Origin: Teichococcus aerophilus | Lineage (GTDB): Bacteria > Pseudomonadota > Alphaproteobacteria > Acetobacterales > Acetobacteraceae | Direction: 5' to 3' | Assembly (NCBI RefSeq): GCF_014490485.1 | Contig: NZ_JACTVA010000011.1 | Span: 18,300 to 82,299 of the forward strand | DNA length: 64,000 nucleotides | Part shown: positions 32,566 to 45,777 of the stretch, in pieces | Layout of the letters: every line of letters begins with the position of its first letter | Numbering within the stretch: the first letter of the stretch is position 1 | The notes under the pieces: generated by a model | Database searches by the model: none | Told to the model about the DNA's origin: nothing | The model's input: the letters and a program-made list of their open reading frames with translations, nothing else | Position numbers and translations under genes: made by a program

Positions 32566-33972
32566 TCAGGCCGCGTTACGCCGCGCGTGCCCGCGTACCG
32601 CCGTCTCGATGGCGGCCAGGTCGTTGGGCATCACCTCGTAGCGTTCCTCCCGCTCGTACAGATCCGCCATCCGCAACGGCAGCGGCGGGCGGAAGCCGGT
32701 GGCCTTCTCCACCGCATCCGGGAACTTGGCCGGATGCGCCGTGGAAGCGACCACGACGGGGATGCCCCGGTCCTCCGGCCGCAAGGCCCGCGCAGCGGCC
32801 GTGGCCACGGCGGTATGCGGGTCCGCCAGGTAAGCGCTTTCCGCATACAGCCGGCGGATTTCCTCCAGGATGCCTTCGTCCGAGAGGGTAAAGCCCTGGA
32901 ACAGCTCGGTCGCCCGCTTCCAGGCGGCGTCCGGCACCGGCATGCGGCCCTCGGAGCGGAAGCGCGTCATGGTCTCCGCCGTCGCCTTGGCGTCGCGGCC
33001 CAGCAGTTCGAACAGCAAGCGCTCGAAGTTGGACGAGACCTGGATGTCCATGCTGGGGGAGAGGCTGGGCTCCACCGGCTTGGCCGACATGTCGTTGCTG
33101 GCAATGAAGCGGGCCAGGATGTCGTTGCGGTTGGCGCCGACGATCAGCCGCTCGATCGGCAGGCCCATGCGGCGTGCCACCCAGGCCGCCAGCACGTTGC
33201 CGAAATTGCCGGTGGGGACCGAAAAGGCCACCGGGCGGTCCGGCGCACCCAGCGCCAGCGCGGCATAGACGTAATACGGCACCTGCGCCGCGATGCGGGC
33301 CCAGTTGATCGAGTTCACCGCCGACAGCCGCATCTCGTTGCGGAAGGGCGCGTCGTTGAACATCGCCTTCACCAGGTCCTGGCAGTCGTCGAAGTCACCC
33401 TGCACGGCGATGTTGCGGATGTTGGAGGACAGCACCGTGGTCATCTGCCGGCGCTGCACCTCGCTGGTCCGGCCCTCCGGATGCAGGATCACCATGTCGA
33501 TCGCACTGCGGTCCCGGCACGCCTCGATGGCCGCGCTGCCGGTATCGCCCGAGGTCGCGCCGACGATGGTCACCCGCTCGCCCCGCTTGGCCAGCACATG
33601 GTCGAACAACCGCCCCAGCAGTTGCATCGCCATGTCCTTGAAGGCGAGCGTGGGGCCGTGGAACAGCTCCAGCGAGAACATGCCGGGCTCGATCTGCACC
33701 AGCGGCGCCGTGGCGGCATGGCCGAAACCGCCATAGGCGGCCCGGGTCATCACCAGCAGCTCCGCCTCCGAAATCGCCGGGGCGGTGAAGAGCGAGACGA
33801 TCTTCGCCGACAGCTCCGCATAAGACAGGCCGCGCAGCGCGCGCCATTCATCGGCGGAAAGCTGCGGCCAGCTCTCCGGCATGAACAACCCGCCATCCTC
33901 GGCCAGCCCAGCCAGCAGGACGTCTTCGAATTCGCGAACCGGGGCCCCGCCCCGCGTGGAGAGATAGCGCAT
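32566..33972 (-). CDS. thrC: Threonine synthase
   Basis: This is a PLP enzyme converting O-phosphohomoserine to threonine, 468 residues, the long (class II, fungal/proteobacterial) type. The N-terminus RYLSTRG is typical. The PLP lysine is in HGPTLAFKDMAMQLLG, and the phosphate-binding region contains GATSGDTGSAA. It lies alone upstream of the M16 peptidase gene, a neighbourhood common in Alphaproteobacteria. Confidence 0.97.
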   Translation of the reverse strand: MRYLSTRGGAPVREFEDVLLAGLAEDGGLFMPESWPQLSADEWRALRGLSYAELSAKIVSLFTAPAISEAELLVMTRAAYGGFGHAATAPLVQIEPGMFSLELFHGPTLAFKDMAMQLLGRLFDHVLAKRGERVTIVGATSGDTGSAAIEACRDRSAIDMVILHPEGRTSEVQRRQMTTVLSSNIRNIAVQGDFDDCQDLVKAMFNDAPFRNEMRLSAVNSINWARIAAQVPYYVYAALALGAPDRPVAFSVPTGNFGNVLAAWVARRMGLPIERLIVGANRNDILARFIASNDMSAKPVEPSLSPSMDIQVSSNFERLLFELLGRDAKATAETMTRFRSEGRMPVPDAAWKRATELFQGFTLSDEGILEEIRRLYAESAYLADPHTAVATAAARALRPEDRGIPVVVASTAHPAKFPDAVEKATGFRPPLPLRMADLYEREERYEVMPNDLAAIETAVRGHARRNAA

Positions 33973-34318
33973 GATGCGCGCAGACTAGGCCGCCCGGCAG
34001 GCCCACGCCATAGCGCGCCTGGGGGCTTCGAAAGGGATAAGGGGAAAGGCCGGGGAAAGAATTCCCCGGACCCCTTCTTTCTTTTTCGAGTTTTTGCCGG
34101 AGTGGCTGTTGAAGGGGTGGCCCTGAGAGACGGCTGGGTGCGCCGGAGGTTCTGGACCTCCGGCGACTGACGGTTCAGCCCTTGTGGCCCATGATTAAAA
34201 TCATCAAGCAGCGTCCGCTCTCAGTCCTGCAGCGCAACGCCAAACTCGCAGAAAAAAGAAGGGGTCCGGGGAGTTCCTTCCCCGGCCTTCCACCACCCCA
34301 TCCAGAAGCCCCACGCCG
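33973..34318. other. 346-bp intergenic region xylanase to thrC
   Basis: Most of it is a complete dispersed repeat (34046-34289). The remaining about 70 bases next to thrC should hold its promoter. No gene is seen. Confidence 0.65.
34046..34289 (-). repeat. Dispersed inverted-end repeat, copy 2 (complete)
   Basis: A 244-bp unit bounded by inverted copies of AAGGCCGGGGAA. The end hairpins are at 34050-34069 and 34266-34285, and each is followed toward the inside by CCCCTTCTTT-type tracts. Reversed, it aligns along its entire length with the 45464 copy, including ACTGAGAGCGGACGCTGC, TGATGATTTTA, GGGCTGAAC and CCCTTCAACAGCCAC segments. An internal perfect hairpin with 9-bp arms (GCCGGAGGT on minus) is present. 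The right end also serves as terminator of the xylanase gene 30 bases away. No target-site duplication is apparent. Confidence 0.8.
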
Positions 34319-35512
34319 TCAGGCCCCCGCGAAGGCGCGCCGCAGGGCTTCCCACATCGCGTTGCGCCTGAAGCTGGCATCCAGGGGTAGGCCGCGATGG
34401 GTACGCGGGGCGGGCATGGCGACGCTGGGGTCGGTGGTCAGCCAGGAGTAGCGGTCGCTGAGGCCCCAGGTGAACACCGTGCGCACCCCGGCGGCCAGGG
34501 CGGTAGAGACGAAGGCGTAGGCGCGTTCGTTGACCAGCGCGTCCCGGGCCGCCAGCTCCTGCGGCGCGTCGGCGGTCTCCCGGATGTCCATCTCGGTGAT
34601 GAGGACGGAGAGGCCGGCCTGGCGCAGGGCGGTGATCAACGCGGTCAGCGGCTCCGGCCGGAAGGGCTTGGCCAGTTGCAGGTGCCCTTGCAGGCCGACG
34701 GCATCCAGCGGCACGCCGCGGGAGAGCAGGTCCCGCACCAGCGCCAACAGTCGCCGTCGCTTCTCGGCGGCGGCGGGGGTGTCTTCCTCGATGCCATACT
34801 CGTTCAGGGTGAGGCGGAGCAGCGGATCGGCGCGGCGGGCCATCCGCAGCGCCTCGTCGATATAGGCGGGGCCAAGCGCGCGCAGGAACGGCGAGTCCCG
34901 GAGTTCGAGATCCCCCGCCTGCGGGGTGTCGCTGCCCGGCGGGTCGGCGATCACTTCGTTGACCACGTCCCAGTCGCGGATGCTGGCGCGGGTATGGGCC
35001 AGGACGCGGCGGATATGCGCCTGCATGATGCTGGTGGCCCGCTCCGGCCCCTGGCCCAGGGCTTCCTCCGCCCAGGCGGGCAGGTGCTGGTGCCAGACCA
35101 GCGCGTGGCCGCGCACCAGCCTCTCCTGCGCCTTGGCCCAGGCGAGGATGCCGTCCAGCGGCGCGGTGTCGAACTCACCTTCGGTGGGCTGCAGCGCGCC
35201 CCACTTACCTTCCCATTCCGGCACCACCATCGACGCCTCGCGCCGGAAGGCGGCAGCGTAATCAGCATCGGTGGCCAGCAGGCCGCTTTGGACGGCGGCA
35301 CCGAAGGTGATGCCGTTCTGCCGCGCGATGGCGCCCAGCCCGGTCGGCAGCGACGCGGCGGCGGGGCGGGACATGGCCAGGCCAAGGCCAGCCGCGCCCA
35401 GGGCCCGCCGGGACAGGAGGGGGTTCAGGGTGCGGCTCCGGAAGGCCGGATGGGGGACCGGGTCAGGCAGGTCGCGCGCATGTCGGGCCAGCTTCAGTGG
35501 GTGCAAGGCCAT
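34319..35512 (-). CDS. Endo-1,4-beta-xylanase, glycoside hydrolase family 10, Tat-exported
   Basis: This is a GH10 catalytic domain of a secreted xylan-cleaving enzyme, about 397 residues from the ATG at 35512. The acid/base glutamate is in WDVVNEV and the nucleophile glutamate in LITEMDIRE; HALVWHQHLPAW is also typical. The N-terminus carries a twin-arginine signal (LSRRALGAAGLGLA) after an unusually long basic n-region of about 35 residues, so the true start may be further downstream. A GTG at 35533 is also possible. It is an accessory gene between atpC and thrC. Confidence 0.88.
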   Translation of the reverse strand: MALHPLKLARHARDLPDPVPHPAFRSRTLNPLLSRRALGAAGLGLAMSRPAAASLPTGLGAIARQNGITFGAAVQSGLLATDADYAAAFRREASMVVPEWEGKWGALQPTEGEFDTAPLDGILAWAKAQERLVRGHALVWHQHLPAWAEEALGQGPERATSIMQAHIRRVLAHTRASIRDWDVVNEVIADPPGSDTPQAGDLELRDSPFLRALGPAYIDEALRMARRADPLLRLTLNEYGIEEDTPAAAEKRRRLLALVRDLLSRGVPLDAVGLQGHLQLAKPFRPEPLTALITALRQAGLSVLITEMDIRETADAPQELAARDALVNERAYAFVSTALAAGVRTVFTWGLSDRYSWLTTDPSVAMPAPRTHRGLPLDASFRRNAMWEALRRAFAGA

Positions 35513-35603
35513 TGAGTGTAACGCAAAGCCCACCGGCGCGTGATGACGTTGCCGCCAGCACAGCCCAAGGCAGCAAGCCCAGGATGCTGGCCGCCAAAAC
35601 GCA

Positions 35604-35635
35604 AACCGCCCGCGGAGCAGACCCCGCGGGCGGTT
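35604..35635 (-). terminator. atp operon terminator
   Basis: A perfect 12-bp stem (AACCGCCCGCGG on plus) with an 8-base loop lies beyond atpC, followed on minus by TTTGCGTTTT. A smaller perfect hairpin with 7-bp arms (35646-35661) lies between it and the atpC stop. Confidence 0.8.
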
Positions 35636-35672
35636 CAGCGGACCAGGGCGGTGAACCGCCCGGGCCGGATTG

Positions 35673-36083
35673 TCAGGCGGCGCCGGCCACGTCGGCCATG
35701 GTGCGCGCGGAGAGCAGGCGATCCATCGCCTTCTCCCGCACTTCCGGCAGGTCGTTGGCAGCGGCTTCGTAGGCGGCCTCGGCCTCCTTCACCCGCACTG
35801 CGGCAGCGGCGCGGGAGAGCTGGTCCACCGGGGTGGCCTCATCCGCCAGGACCGTGACGCGGGTGGGCGTGATCTCGGCGAAGCCGCCGGCCACGAACAG
35901 CCGCTCGGCCGGCTGCCCGCCGCCACGCACCTCGATAACGCCGCCCTTCAGGGCGACGATCATCGGCGAGTGGCCGGGCAGGATGCCCATGTCGCCCTCG
36001 GCCGCCGGGATGATCGCCATCTCGACGGGCCGGGAGAGCAGCAGCTTCTCCGGGCTCACCAGTTCAAGGTCGAAGGTCGCCAT
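35673..36083 (-). CDS. atpC: F1 ATP synthase epsilon subunit
   Basis: This is the 136-residue rotor subunit of F1 and the last gene of atpHAGDC. The beta-sandwich signature GDMGILPGHSPMIVALKGGVIEVR and the VAGGFAEI motif are clear. A helical C-terminal part follows. The length is normal. Confidence 0.96.
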   Translation of the reverse strand: MATFDLELVSPEKLLLSRPVEMAIIPAAEGDMGILPGHSPMIVALKGGVIEVRGGGQPAERLFVAGGFAEITPTRVTVLADEATPVDQLSRAAAAVRVKEAEAAYEAAANDLPEVREKAMDRLLSARTMADVAGAA

Positions 36084-36106
36084 GGGTCAGTGCTTCCCCT
36101 GGAGCC

Positions 36107-38432
<2,326 letters not shown>

Positions 38433-38454
38433 GGGTCTGCTCCCCTAGGCCCCC

Positions 38455-40583
<2,129 letters not shown>

Positions 40584-40786
40584 GGACAATCCCGTTTCTT
40601 GCTATCCCGGCCATCCTCGACAGGTTTCCCCGCCTCGGACAGCGATGACGACGCGCCCGGAGGAGTTCCGTCGCGGCGGGCGGGGATTACCACAGGCTGT
40701 TGCAAGGCGGCAACCGGCTGAGGCGGGATTCGTTACCGCCGTTTCAAGAATGGGTCACTTTTCTCGCTATCCTGTGTACGTCGCCG

Positions 40787-43075
40787 TCACAGGAAGCTCA
40801 CCGGGTCCACATCCACCTGCACCTTGACGGAAGCCGGAACACGAACCCGTGACAGCCATTCCCGCAGGATCGGCTGCACCGCCACATCCCGCCGCACCTT
40901 TATTAACAGCCGCCGCCGGTGCCGGCCGCGCAACAGGGCCAGCGGCGCAGGCGCCGGGCCCAGCACCTCCACCCCCTCCCCGCCCGGGGCCTCCAGCCCC
41001 AGGTCGCGGGCGATGGCGTCGGTCTCCCGCTCGTCCTCCCCGCTGACGATCAGGGCCGCGAGGCGGCCGAAAGGCGGCCAGTGGCCGGGCCGCCGCTGGT
41101 CCGCCTCCGCCGCCATGAAGCCTTCGAGGTCGCCAGAGATCAGCGCCTGCATCACCGGGTGCTCCGGGTTCCAGGATTGCAGCATCACCTGCCCCGGCGC
41201 CTCGGCCCGCCCGGCACGGCCGGCCACCTGGTGCAGCAGTTGCACCGTCCGTTCCGCCGCCCGCAGGTCGCCGCCCGCCAGGCCCAGATCGGCATCCACC
41301 ACACCCACCAGCGTCAGATGCGGGAAGTGCCAGCCCTTGGCGACGATCTGCGTGCCGATGATCAGGTCCACCTCCCGCGCCTGGATGGCGCGCGCCGCCT
41401 CGGCCGCCGCGGCCGGGCCGGGCAGCGTGTCGCTCGCCATCACCAGCCGGCGGACATCGGGGAACAGCTCGGACGCTTCCTCCTGCACCCGCTCCACCCC
41501 CGGGCCCAGCGGCGTCAGGCTGCCCTCGGCGCCGCATTCCGGGCAGGTGGGCGGGATCGGCTCGGCATGGCCGCAATGGTGGCACTGCAGCCGGCGCTGG
41601 ATGCGGTGCTCCACCAGCCAGGCGGTGCAATTGGGGCAGCGCATGCGGTGGCCGCAGGTGCGGCACAGGGTCAGCGGCGCGTAGCCGCGGCGGTTGAGGA
41701 ACAGCATCGCCTGCTCCCCCCGCCCGATCGCGTCCCGCACCGCCTGCACCAGCGGCGGGCTGAGGAAGCGGCCGCGTTCCGGTGGCGTCACCCGCTGGTC
41801 GATGGTGCTGACCTTGGGCAGGGTGGCGCCACCATGCCGCACCGGCAGGTTCAGGCTGGCGTAGCGCCCGGTCTCGGCATTGTTCAGCGTCTCCAGGCTT
41901 GGCGTGGCGGAGACCAGCACGCAGGCGGCCTCGTTCAGCCGGGCGCGCACCACCGCCATGTCCCGCGCGCTGTAGATGACGCCCTCTTCCTGCTTGAAGG
42001 AAGTTTCATGTTCCTCGTCCACCACGACCAGGCCGAGATCGGGGAATGGCAGGAACAGGGCGGAGCGCGCGCCGACCAGCGCCTGCACCCGCCCCTCCGC
42101 CACGCCGCGCCAGGTATCCCGCCGCCGCCGGCTGCCCAGCTCGCTGTGCCACAGCGCCGGCGGGCAGCCGAAGCGGGCCTCGAACCGCTCCAGCCACTGG
42201 GCGGAGAGCGCAATCTCCGGCAACAGCACCAGCGCCTGCCGGCCCTGCGCCAGGCACTCCGCCACCGCTTCCAGATATACTTCCGTCTTGCCGGAGCCGG
42301 TGACGCCCTGCAGCAGCGTGACGCCGAAGCCGCGCGTGGCCACTGCCTGCCGCAGCGCCGCGCCCGCCACCTGCTGGTCCTCCGCCAGCGCGGGGCCCTG
42401 CTTCCTCAGGTCCGGCACCGGGAACTCGGCGGCGCGGGCGATCAGCGCCGGCTCCAGCAACCCGGCCTCGGCCATGCCGCGCAGCACGCCGGAGGAGACG
42501 CCGGCGGCGCTGGCAATGGTGGTGGCCAGGTGAGCCTCGTTGGCATCGCCCTGGGACAGCTCGCCCTCCAGCGCCTCCAGCACCCGCATTCGCGTCGGCG
42601 TCACCTTGCCGCCGCGCGCCAGCACGGCGCGCCCGGCGGCGGAAAGGCGCCATCCCGCCTTGGCCGCCGGCGGCTCCAGCGCCGAGGGGCTGCTCATCGC
42701 CATGCGCAGCACGGCGCCGGGCGGGCTGACGGTATAGGCCGCCACCCAGTCGACGAATTTCCGCAGCGTCGCCGTCATCGGCGGCACGTCCAGCACGGCG
42801 GTGATGTTCTTCAACCGGCGCTCCGGCAGGTTGGGGTCGGCGTCGCCATCCCACACCACGCCGATCGTCTCCCGCCCACCCAACGGCACCTGCACGAAGG
42901 CGCCCAGCTCCGGTGGGTCCAGATCCTCCGGCACGCGGTAGTCATAGGCGCCGGCCAGCGGCAGCGGCAGCAGCACCCGGCGGCGCGGGCGGCCCTGCGG
43001 CAGCGCCTCCCCGGCCGTGGGCGGCAGCAGCTGCGCGGCGGCGAGGGCGCCGCCCTTTCGTTCGCCCCTGCTCAT
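40787..43075 (-). CDS. priA: Primosomal protein N' (replication restart helicase PriA)
   Basis: This is a 762-residue 3'-5' DNA helicase that reloads the replisome at stalled forks. Walker A is [14 protein letters not shown] and the helicase box is [13 protein letters not shown]. The zinc region [13 protein letters not shown]...[18 protein letters not shown] gives eight Cys ligands. The N-terminal 3'-DNA-binding domain begins near [18 protein letters not shown] after about 30 variable residues, so the start could be further downstream. It is divergent from the transaldolase gene across 72 bp. Confidence 0.95.
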   Translation of the reverse strand: MSRGERKGGALAAAQLLPPTAGEALPQGRPRRRVLLPLPLAGAYDYRVPEDLDPPELGAFVQVPLGGRETIGVVWDGDADPNLPERRLKNITAVLDVPPMTATLRKFVDWVAAYTVSPPGAVLRMAMSSPSALEPPAAKAGWRLSAAGRAVLARGGKVTPTRMRVLEALEGELSQGDANEAHLATTIASAAGVSSGVLRGMAEAGLLEPALIARAAEFPVPDLRKQGPALAEDQQVAGAALRQAVATRGFGVTLLQGVTGSGKTEVYLEAVAECLAQGRQALVLLPEIALSAQWLERFEARFGCPPALWHSELGSRRRRDTWRGVAEGRVQALVGARSALFLPFPDLGLVVVDEEHETSFKQEEGVIYSARDMAVVRARLNEAACVLVSATPSLETLNNAETGRYASLNLPVRHGGATLPKVSTIDQRVTPPERGRFLSPPLVQAVRDAIGRGEQAMLFLNRRGYAPLTLCRTCGHRMRCPNCTAWLVEHRIQRRLQCHHCGHAEPIPPTCPECGAEGSLTPLGPGVERVQEEASELFPDVRRLVMASDTLPGPAAAAEAARAIQAREVDLIIGTQIVAKGWHFPHLTLVGVVDADLGLAGGDLRAAERTVQLLHQVAGRAGRAEAPGQVMLQSWNPEHPVMQALISGDLEGFMAAEADQRRPGHWPPFGRLAALIVSGEDERETDAIARDLGLEAPGGEGVEVLGPAPAPLALLRGRHRRRLLIKVRRDVAVQPILREWLSRVRVPASVKVQVDVDPVSFL

Positions 43076-43147
43076 CGGTTAGTCTTCATCCCGGAACACA
43101 TCCACACACGTGGTGCCACCGCGCTGCGTCCACCAGGAAATCCCTCA

Positions 43148-43804
43148 ATGAAGTTCTTCGTCGACACCGCCGAAGTGGCCGACATCCGCGCGCTGACCGA
43201 GCTCGGCGTGGTTGATGGCGTCACGACCAACCCGTCGCTGATCGCCAAGTCCGGCCGCAAGATCGCCGAGGTGATCGCCGAAATCTGCGCCATCACGCCC
43301 GGCCACGTCTCCGCCGAGGTCACCGCGACGGATTACGAGGGCATGCTGGCCGAGGGCAAGTTCCTGCGCAACATCGCCCCCAACGTCGCCGTGAAGGTGC
43401 CGCTGACGGAAGCCGGGCTGCGCACCTGCAAGACGCTCTCCAGCGAAGGCACGCCGGTCAACGTTACGCTGTGCTTCTCCGCCGCCCAGGCGCTGATGGC
43501 CGCCAAGGCCGGCGCCACCTACATCTCGCCCTTCGTCGGCCGGCTGGACGACCTGGCGCAGGACGGCATGATCCTGATCGAGGAGATCGTGACGATCTTC
43601 GCGAACTACCCGGCCATCAAGACCGAGGTGCTGGTTGCCTCCATCCGCCACCCGCTGCACCTGGTGCAGGCGGCGAAGATCGGTGCGGACGTCGCCACCC
43701 TGCCCGCCAGCGTCATCCGCCAGCTGATCAAGCACCCGCTGACGGATCGCGGCCTGGAAGCCTTCCTGGCCGACTGGCAGAAGACCGGCCAGTCCATCCT
43801 CTGA
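43148..43804 (+). CDS. fsa: Transaldolase / fructose-6-phosphate aldolase family protein
   Basis: This is a small (218-residue) TIM-barrel transaldolase. The Schiff-base lysine is K83 in VAVKVPLT, the N-terminus [13 protein letters not shown] is typical, and [29 protein letters not shown] is the conserved block. Small members act either as transaldolases of the pentose phosphate pathway or as fructose-6-phosphate aldolases, and sequence alone does not decide. The ATG at 43148 follows AGGAAA. The stop overlaps the next start (TGATG). Confidence 0.92.
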   Translation: MKFFVDTAEVADIRALTELGVVDGVTTNPSLIAKSGRKIAEVIAEICAITPGHVSAEVTATDYEGMLAEGKFLRNIAPNVAVKVPLTEAGLRTCKTLSSEGTPVNVTLCFSAAQALMAAKAGATYISPFVGRLDDLAQDGMILIEEIVTIFANYPAIKTEVLVASIRHPLHLVQAAKIGADVATLPASVIRQLIKHPLTDRGLEAFLADWQKTGQSIL

Positions 43805-44457
43805 TGGAGAACGGCGCACAGCCACCGGACGAAGCCGGCCCGGGCGCAAGCCCGGGGTCCGAGCAGGTCGCCGCGTGGCTGCGCGCCAACCCGTCCTTCC
43901 TGGCGGAGCGGCCGGAGCTCTACCGGCTGCTCACCCCGCCCCGCCGCATCCATGGCGAGGGGCTTGCCGACCACATGGCGGCCATGATCCAGGCCGAGCG
44001 CACCGCCACCCAGGACCTCGCCGCCTCCGCCCGCGCCGAGGACGGCTTCGTCCGCCGCACCCAGCAGGCCGTGCTGGCGCTGATCGCCGCCCCGGACCCG
44101 GAAGAGGCCGTCGCGCATGAGTGGCCGGCGCTGCTGGGGCTGGAACATTGCACCCTGGCCGGTGAGGGCATCCCGGCCGCCCACCGCCGCCACCTGCCGG
44201 CCGGCACCGTGCGGGCCCTGCTGCCCACCGGGCGCGACACCCTGCTACGGGACCAACCGGCCGACGCCCCCCTGCTGCACGGGGAAGCCGCCGCGCTGAT
44301 CGCCCGCGATGCCCTCGCCCGCATCCCCCTGCCCGCCGGAGCGCCGCTGATGCTGGTGCTGGGCGCGCGGGAGGCCAGCGCCCTGCCCCGCAGCGGCGCC
44401 GGGCCGCAGCTGCGCTTCCTGGCCGCCGCCCTCGCCGCCCGGCTGCAACCCGCCTGA
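43804..44457 (+). CDS. DUF484 family protein
   Basis: This is a 217-residue soluble protein of the DUF484 family, whose gene is almost always next to xerC in Proteobacteria. The N-terminal part VAAWLRANPSFLAERPELYRLL and a GAF-like C-terminal region are visible. Its molecular function is unknown. The ATG overlaps the stop of the upstream transaldolase gene by one base, and xerC follows 10 bases later, so the three genes form one operon. The Pro/Gly-rich first 20 residues are not conserved. Confidence 0.85.
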   Translation: MENGAQPPDEAGPGASPGSEQVAAWLRANPSFLAERPELYRLLTPPRRIHGEGLADHMAAMIQAERTATQDLAASARAEDGFVRRTQQAVLALIAAPDPEEAVAHEWPALLGLEHCTLAGEGIPAAHRRHLPAGTVRALLPTGRDTLLRDQPADAPLLHGEAAALIARDALARIPLPAGAPLMLVLGAREASALPRSGAGPQLRFLAAALAARLQPA

Positions 44458-44467
44458 GGACCCGCGC

Positions 44468-45391
44468 ATGACCGGCTTCGAAGCCCGCGCCGCCTTCCTG
44501 GACTGGCTGGAGAAGGAGCGCCGCGCCAGCCCGCACACCCTGGCCGCCTATGGCGCCGATATCACTGACCTGCTCGGCTTCCTCTCCAACTACCATGGCG
44601 CGGAGCCGGACCTCGCCAGCCTCGGCGCCCTGCGCCCAGCCGACCTGCGCGCCTTCATGGCCTTCCGCGCCAACCCCGGCGGCAAGGCTAAGGGCGTCGG
44701 CACCGCCACCCGCGCCCGGCAGCTCTCCTCCGTCCGCAGCTTCATGCGCTTCCTGGCCAAGCAGCATGGCGTCTCGCCCAACGCGCTGGCCGGGCTGCGC
44801 GGCCCCCGGCTCAAGCAACCGGTGCCCAAGGCCCTGCGCGTGGCCGAGGCGCGGGACGTCACCACCGAAACCGGCAGCGTCGAACACTCGCCCCTGCAAG
44901 CCGCGCGCGACGAAGCGCTGTTCACCCTGCTCTATGGCTGCGGCCTGCGCATCTCCGAAGCGCTGGCCCTGAACGTCCGGGACGCACCGCGCGCCGCCAC
45001 CGGCCTGCGCGTCCTCGGCAAGGGCAACAAGGAACGCATCGTCCCGGTGCTGCCGGCGGTCGAAAGCGCCATCGCCAACTACCTCGCCGCCCGCGGCGGC
45101 CCGCTGCCGGACGCCCCGCTATTCATCGGCGCCCGCGGCGGCCGGCTGGACCCGGCCGTGGCGCAGAAAGCTATCCGCGACTACCGCCGCCTCGCCGGCC
45201 TGCCTGAGCACACCACGCCCCACGCGCTGCGCCACTCCTTCGCCACCCACCTGCTCGGCGCAGGCGCGGACCTGCGCTCCATCCAGGAACTGCTCGGGCA
45301 CGCCAGCCTCTCCACCACCCAGCGCTACACCAGCGTGGACGCGGTGCACCTGCTGGAAACCTGGCAAAAGGCGCATCCCCGCAGCAACTGA
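44468..45391 (+). CDS. xerC: Tyrosine recombinase XerC
   Basis: This is a site-specific recombinase that resolves chromosome dimers at dif with XerD, 307 residues. Catalytic residues R161, K185, H252, R255, H278 and Y287 are all visible. The N-terminal SAM-like DNA-binding domain begins FLDWLEKERRASPHTLAAYGAD. The genomic setting (DUF484-xerC) supports housekeeping XerC and not an integrase. The ATG follows GAGGA. Confidence 0.95.
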   Translation: MTGFEARAAFLDWLEKERRASPHTLAAYGADITDLLGFLSNYHGAEPDLASLGALRPADLRAFMAFRANPGGKAKGVGTATRARQLSSVRSFMRFLAKQHGVSPNALAGLRGPRLKQPVPKALRVAEARDVTTETGSVEHSPLQAARDEALFTLLYGCGLRISEALALNVRDAPRAATGLRVLGKGNKERIVPVLPAVESAIANYLAARGGPLPDAPLFIGARGGRLDPAVAQKAIRDYRRLAGLPEHTTPHALRHSFATHLLGAGADLRSIQELLGHASLSTTQRYTSVDAVHLLETWQKAHPRSN

Positions 45392-45777
45392 GGGGCGGTA
45401 CGGCAAGCGGATGGGGGAAGGCCTTTGTTGATGGGGGGCTCTCCCATTGCGGGAAGGGCAAGGAAGGCTGGGGAAAGAATTCCCCAGACCTCTTCTTTCT
45501 TCTGCGCGTTTGGTGTGGCGCTGCCGGACTGAAAGCGGACGCTGCGTGATGATTTTATGAATGGGCCACGCGGGCTGAACTCTCAGTCGCAGGAGGTCCA
45601 GGATCTCCGGCCCACTCAGCCGTTTCTCAGATGCGCCCCTTCAACAGCCACGCCTGAAAACTTGAAAAAGGAAGATGGGTCCAGGGAATTCCTTCCCCGG
45701 CCTTCTCTCCCCAGCACCACCCACGCGCAACACGCATCCCCCGACCGCTGCCGTCTGACGCCTGCCGCGCGTATCGG
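45392..45777. other. 386-bp convergent intergenic region
   Basis: It lies between convergent xerC (plus) and the PspA-like gene (minus). It is mostly occupied by a full dispersed repeat at 45464-45704, which provides inward terminators for both genes. I see no gene in it. Confidence 0.65.
45464..45704 (+). repeat. Dispersed inverted-end repeat, copy 3 (complete)
   Basis: A 241-bp unit starting AAGGCTGGGGAAAGAATTCC and ending in the inverted form. It is a close full-length relative of the 34046 copy (roughly four bases in five by eye), in the opposite orientation on the chromosome. The left end hairpin is followed by TCTTCTTTCTT and faces xerC. The right end faces the PspA-like gene. In the middle hairpin several arm bases differ from copy 2. 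Confidence 0.8.

Noticed and set aside
40919-43804. Plus-strand open frame running from inside priA into the transaldolase gene
   Set aside because: Only the last 219 codons are a real gene. The upstream part is a shadow of priA on the opposite strand.
44468-45391. Phage integrase marking a genomic island
   Set aside because: The tyrosine recombinase follows a DUF484 gene and the transaldolase/priA block, the standard housekeeping xerC context. No phage genes or attachment repeats are nearby.
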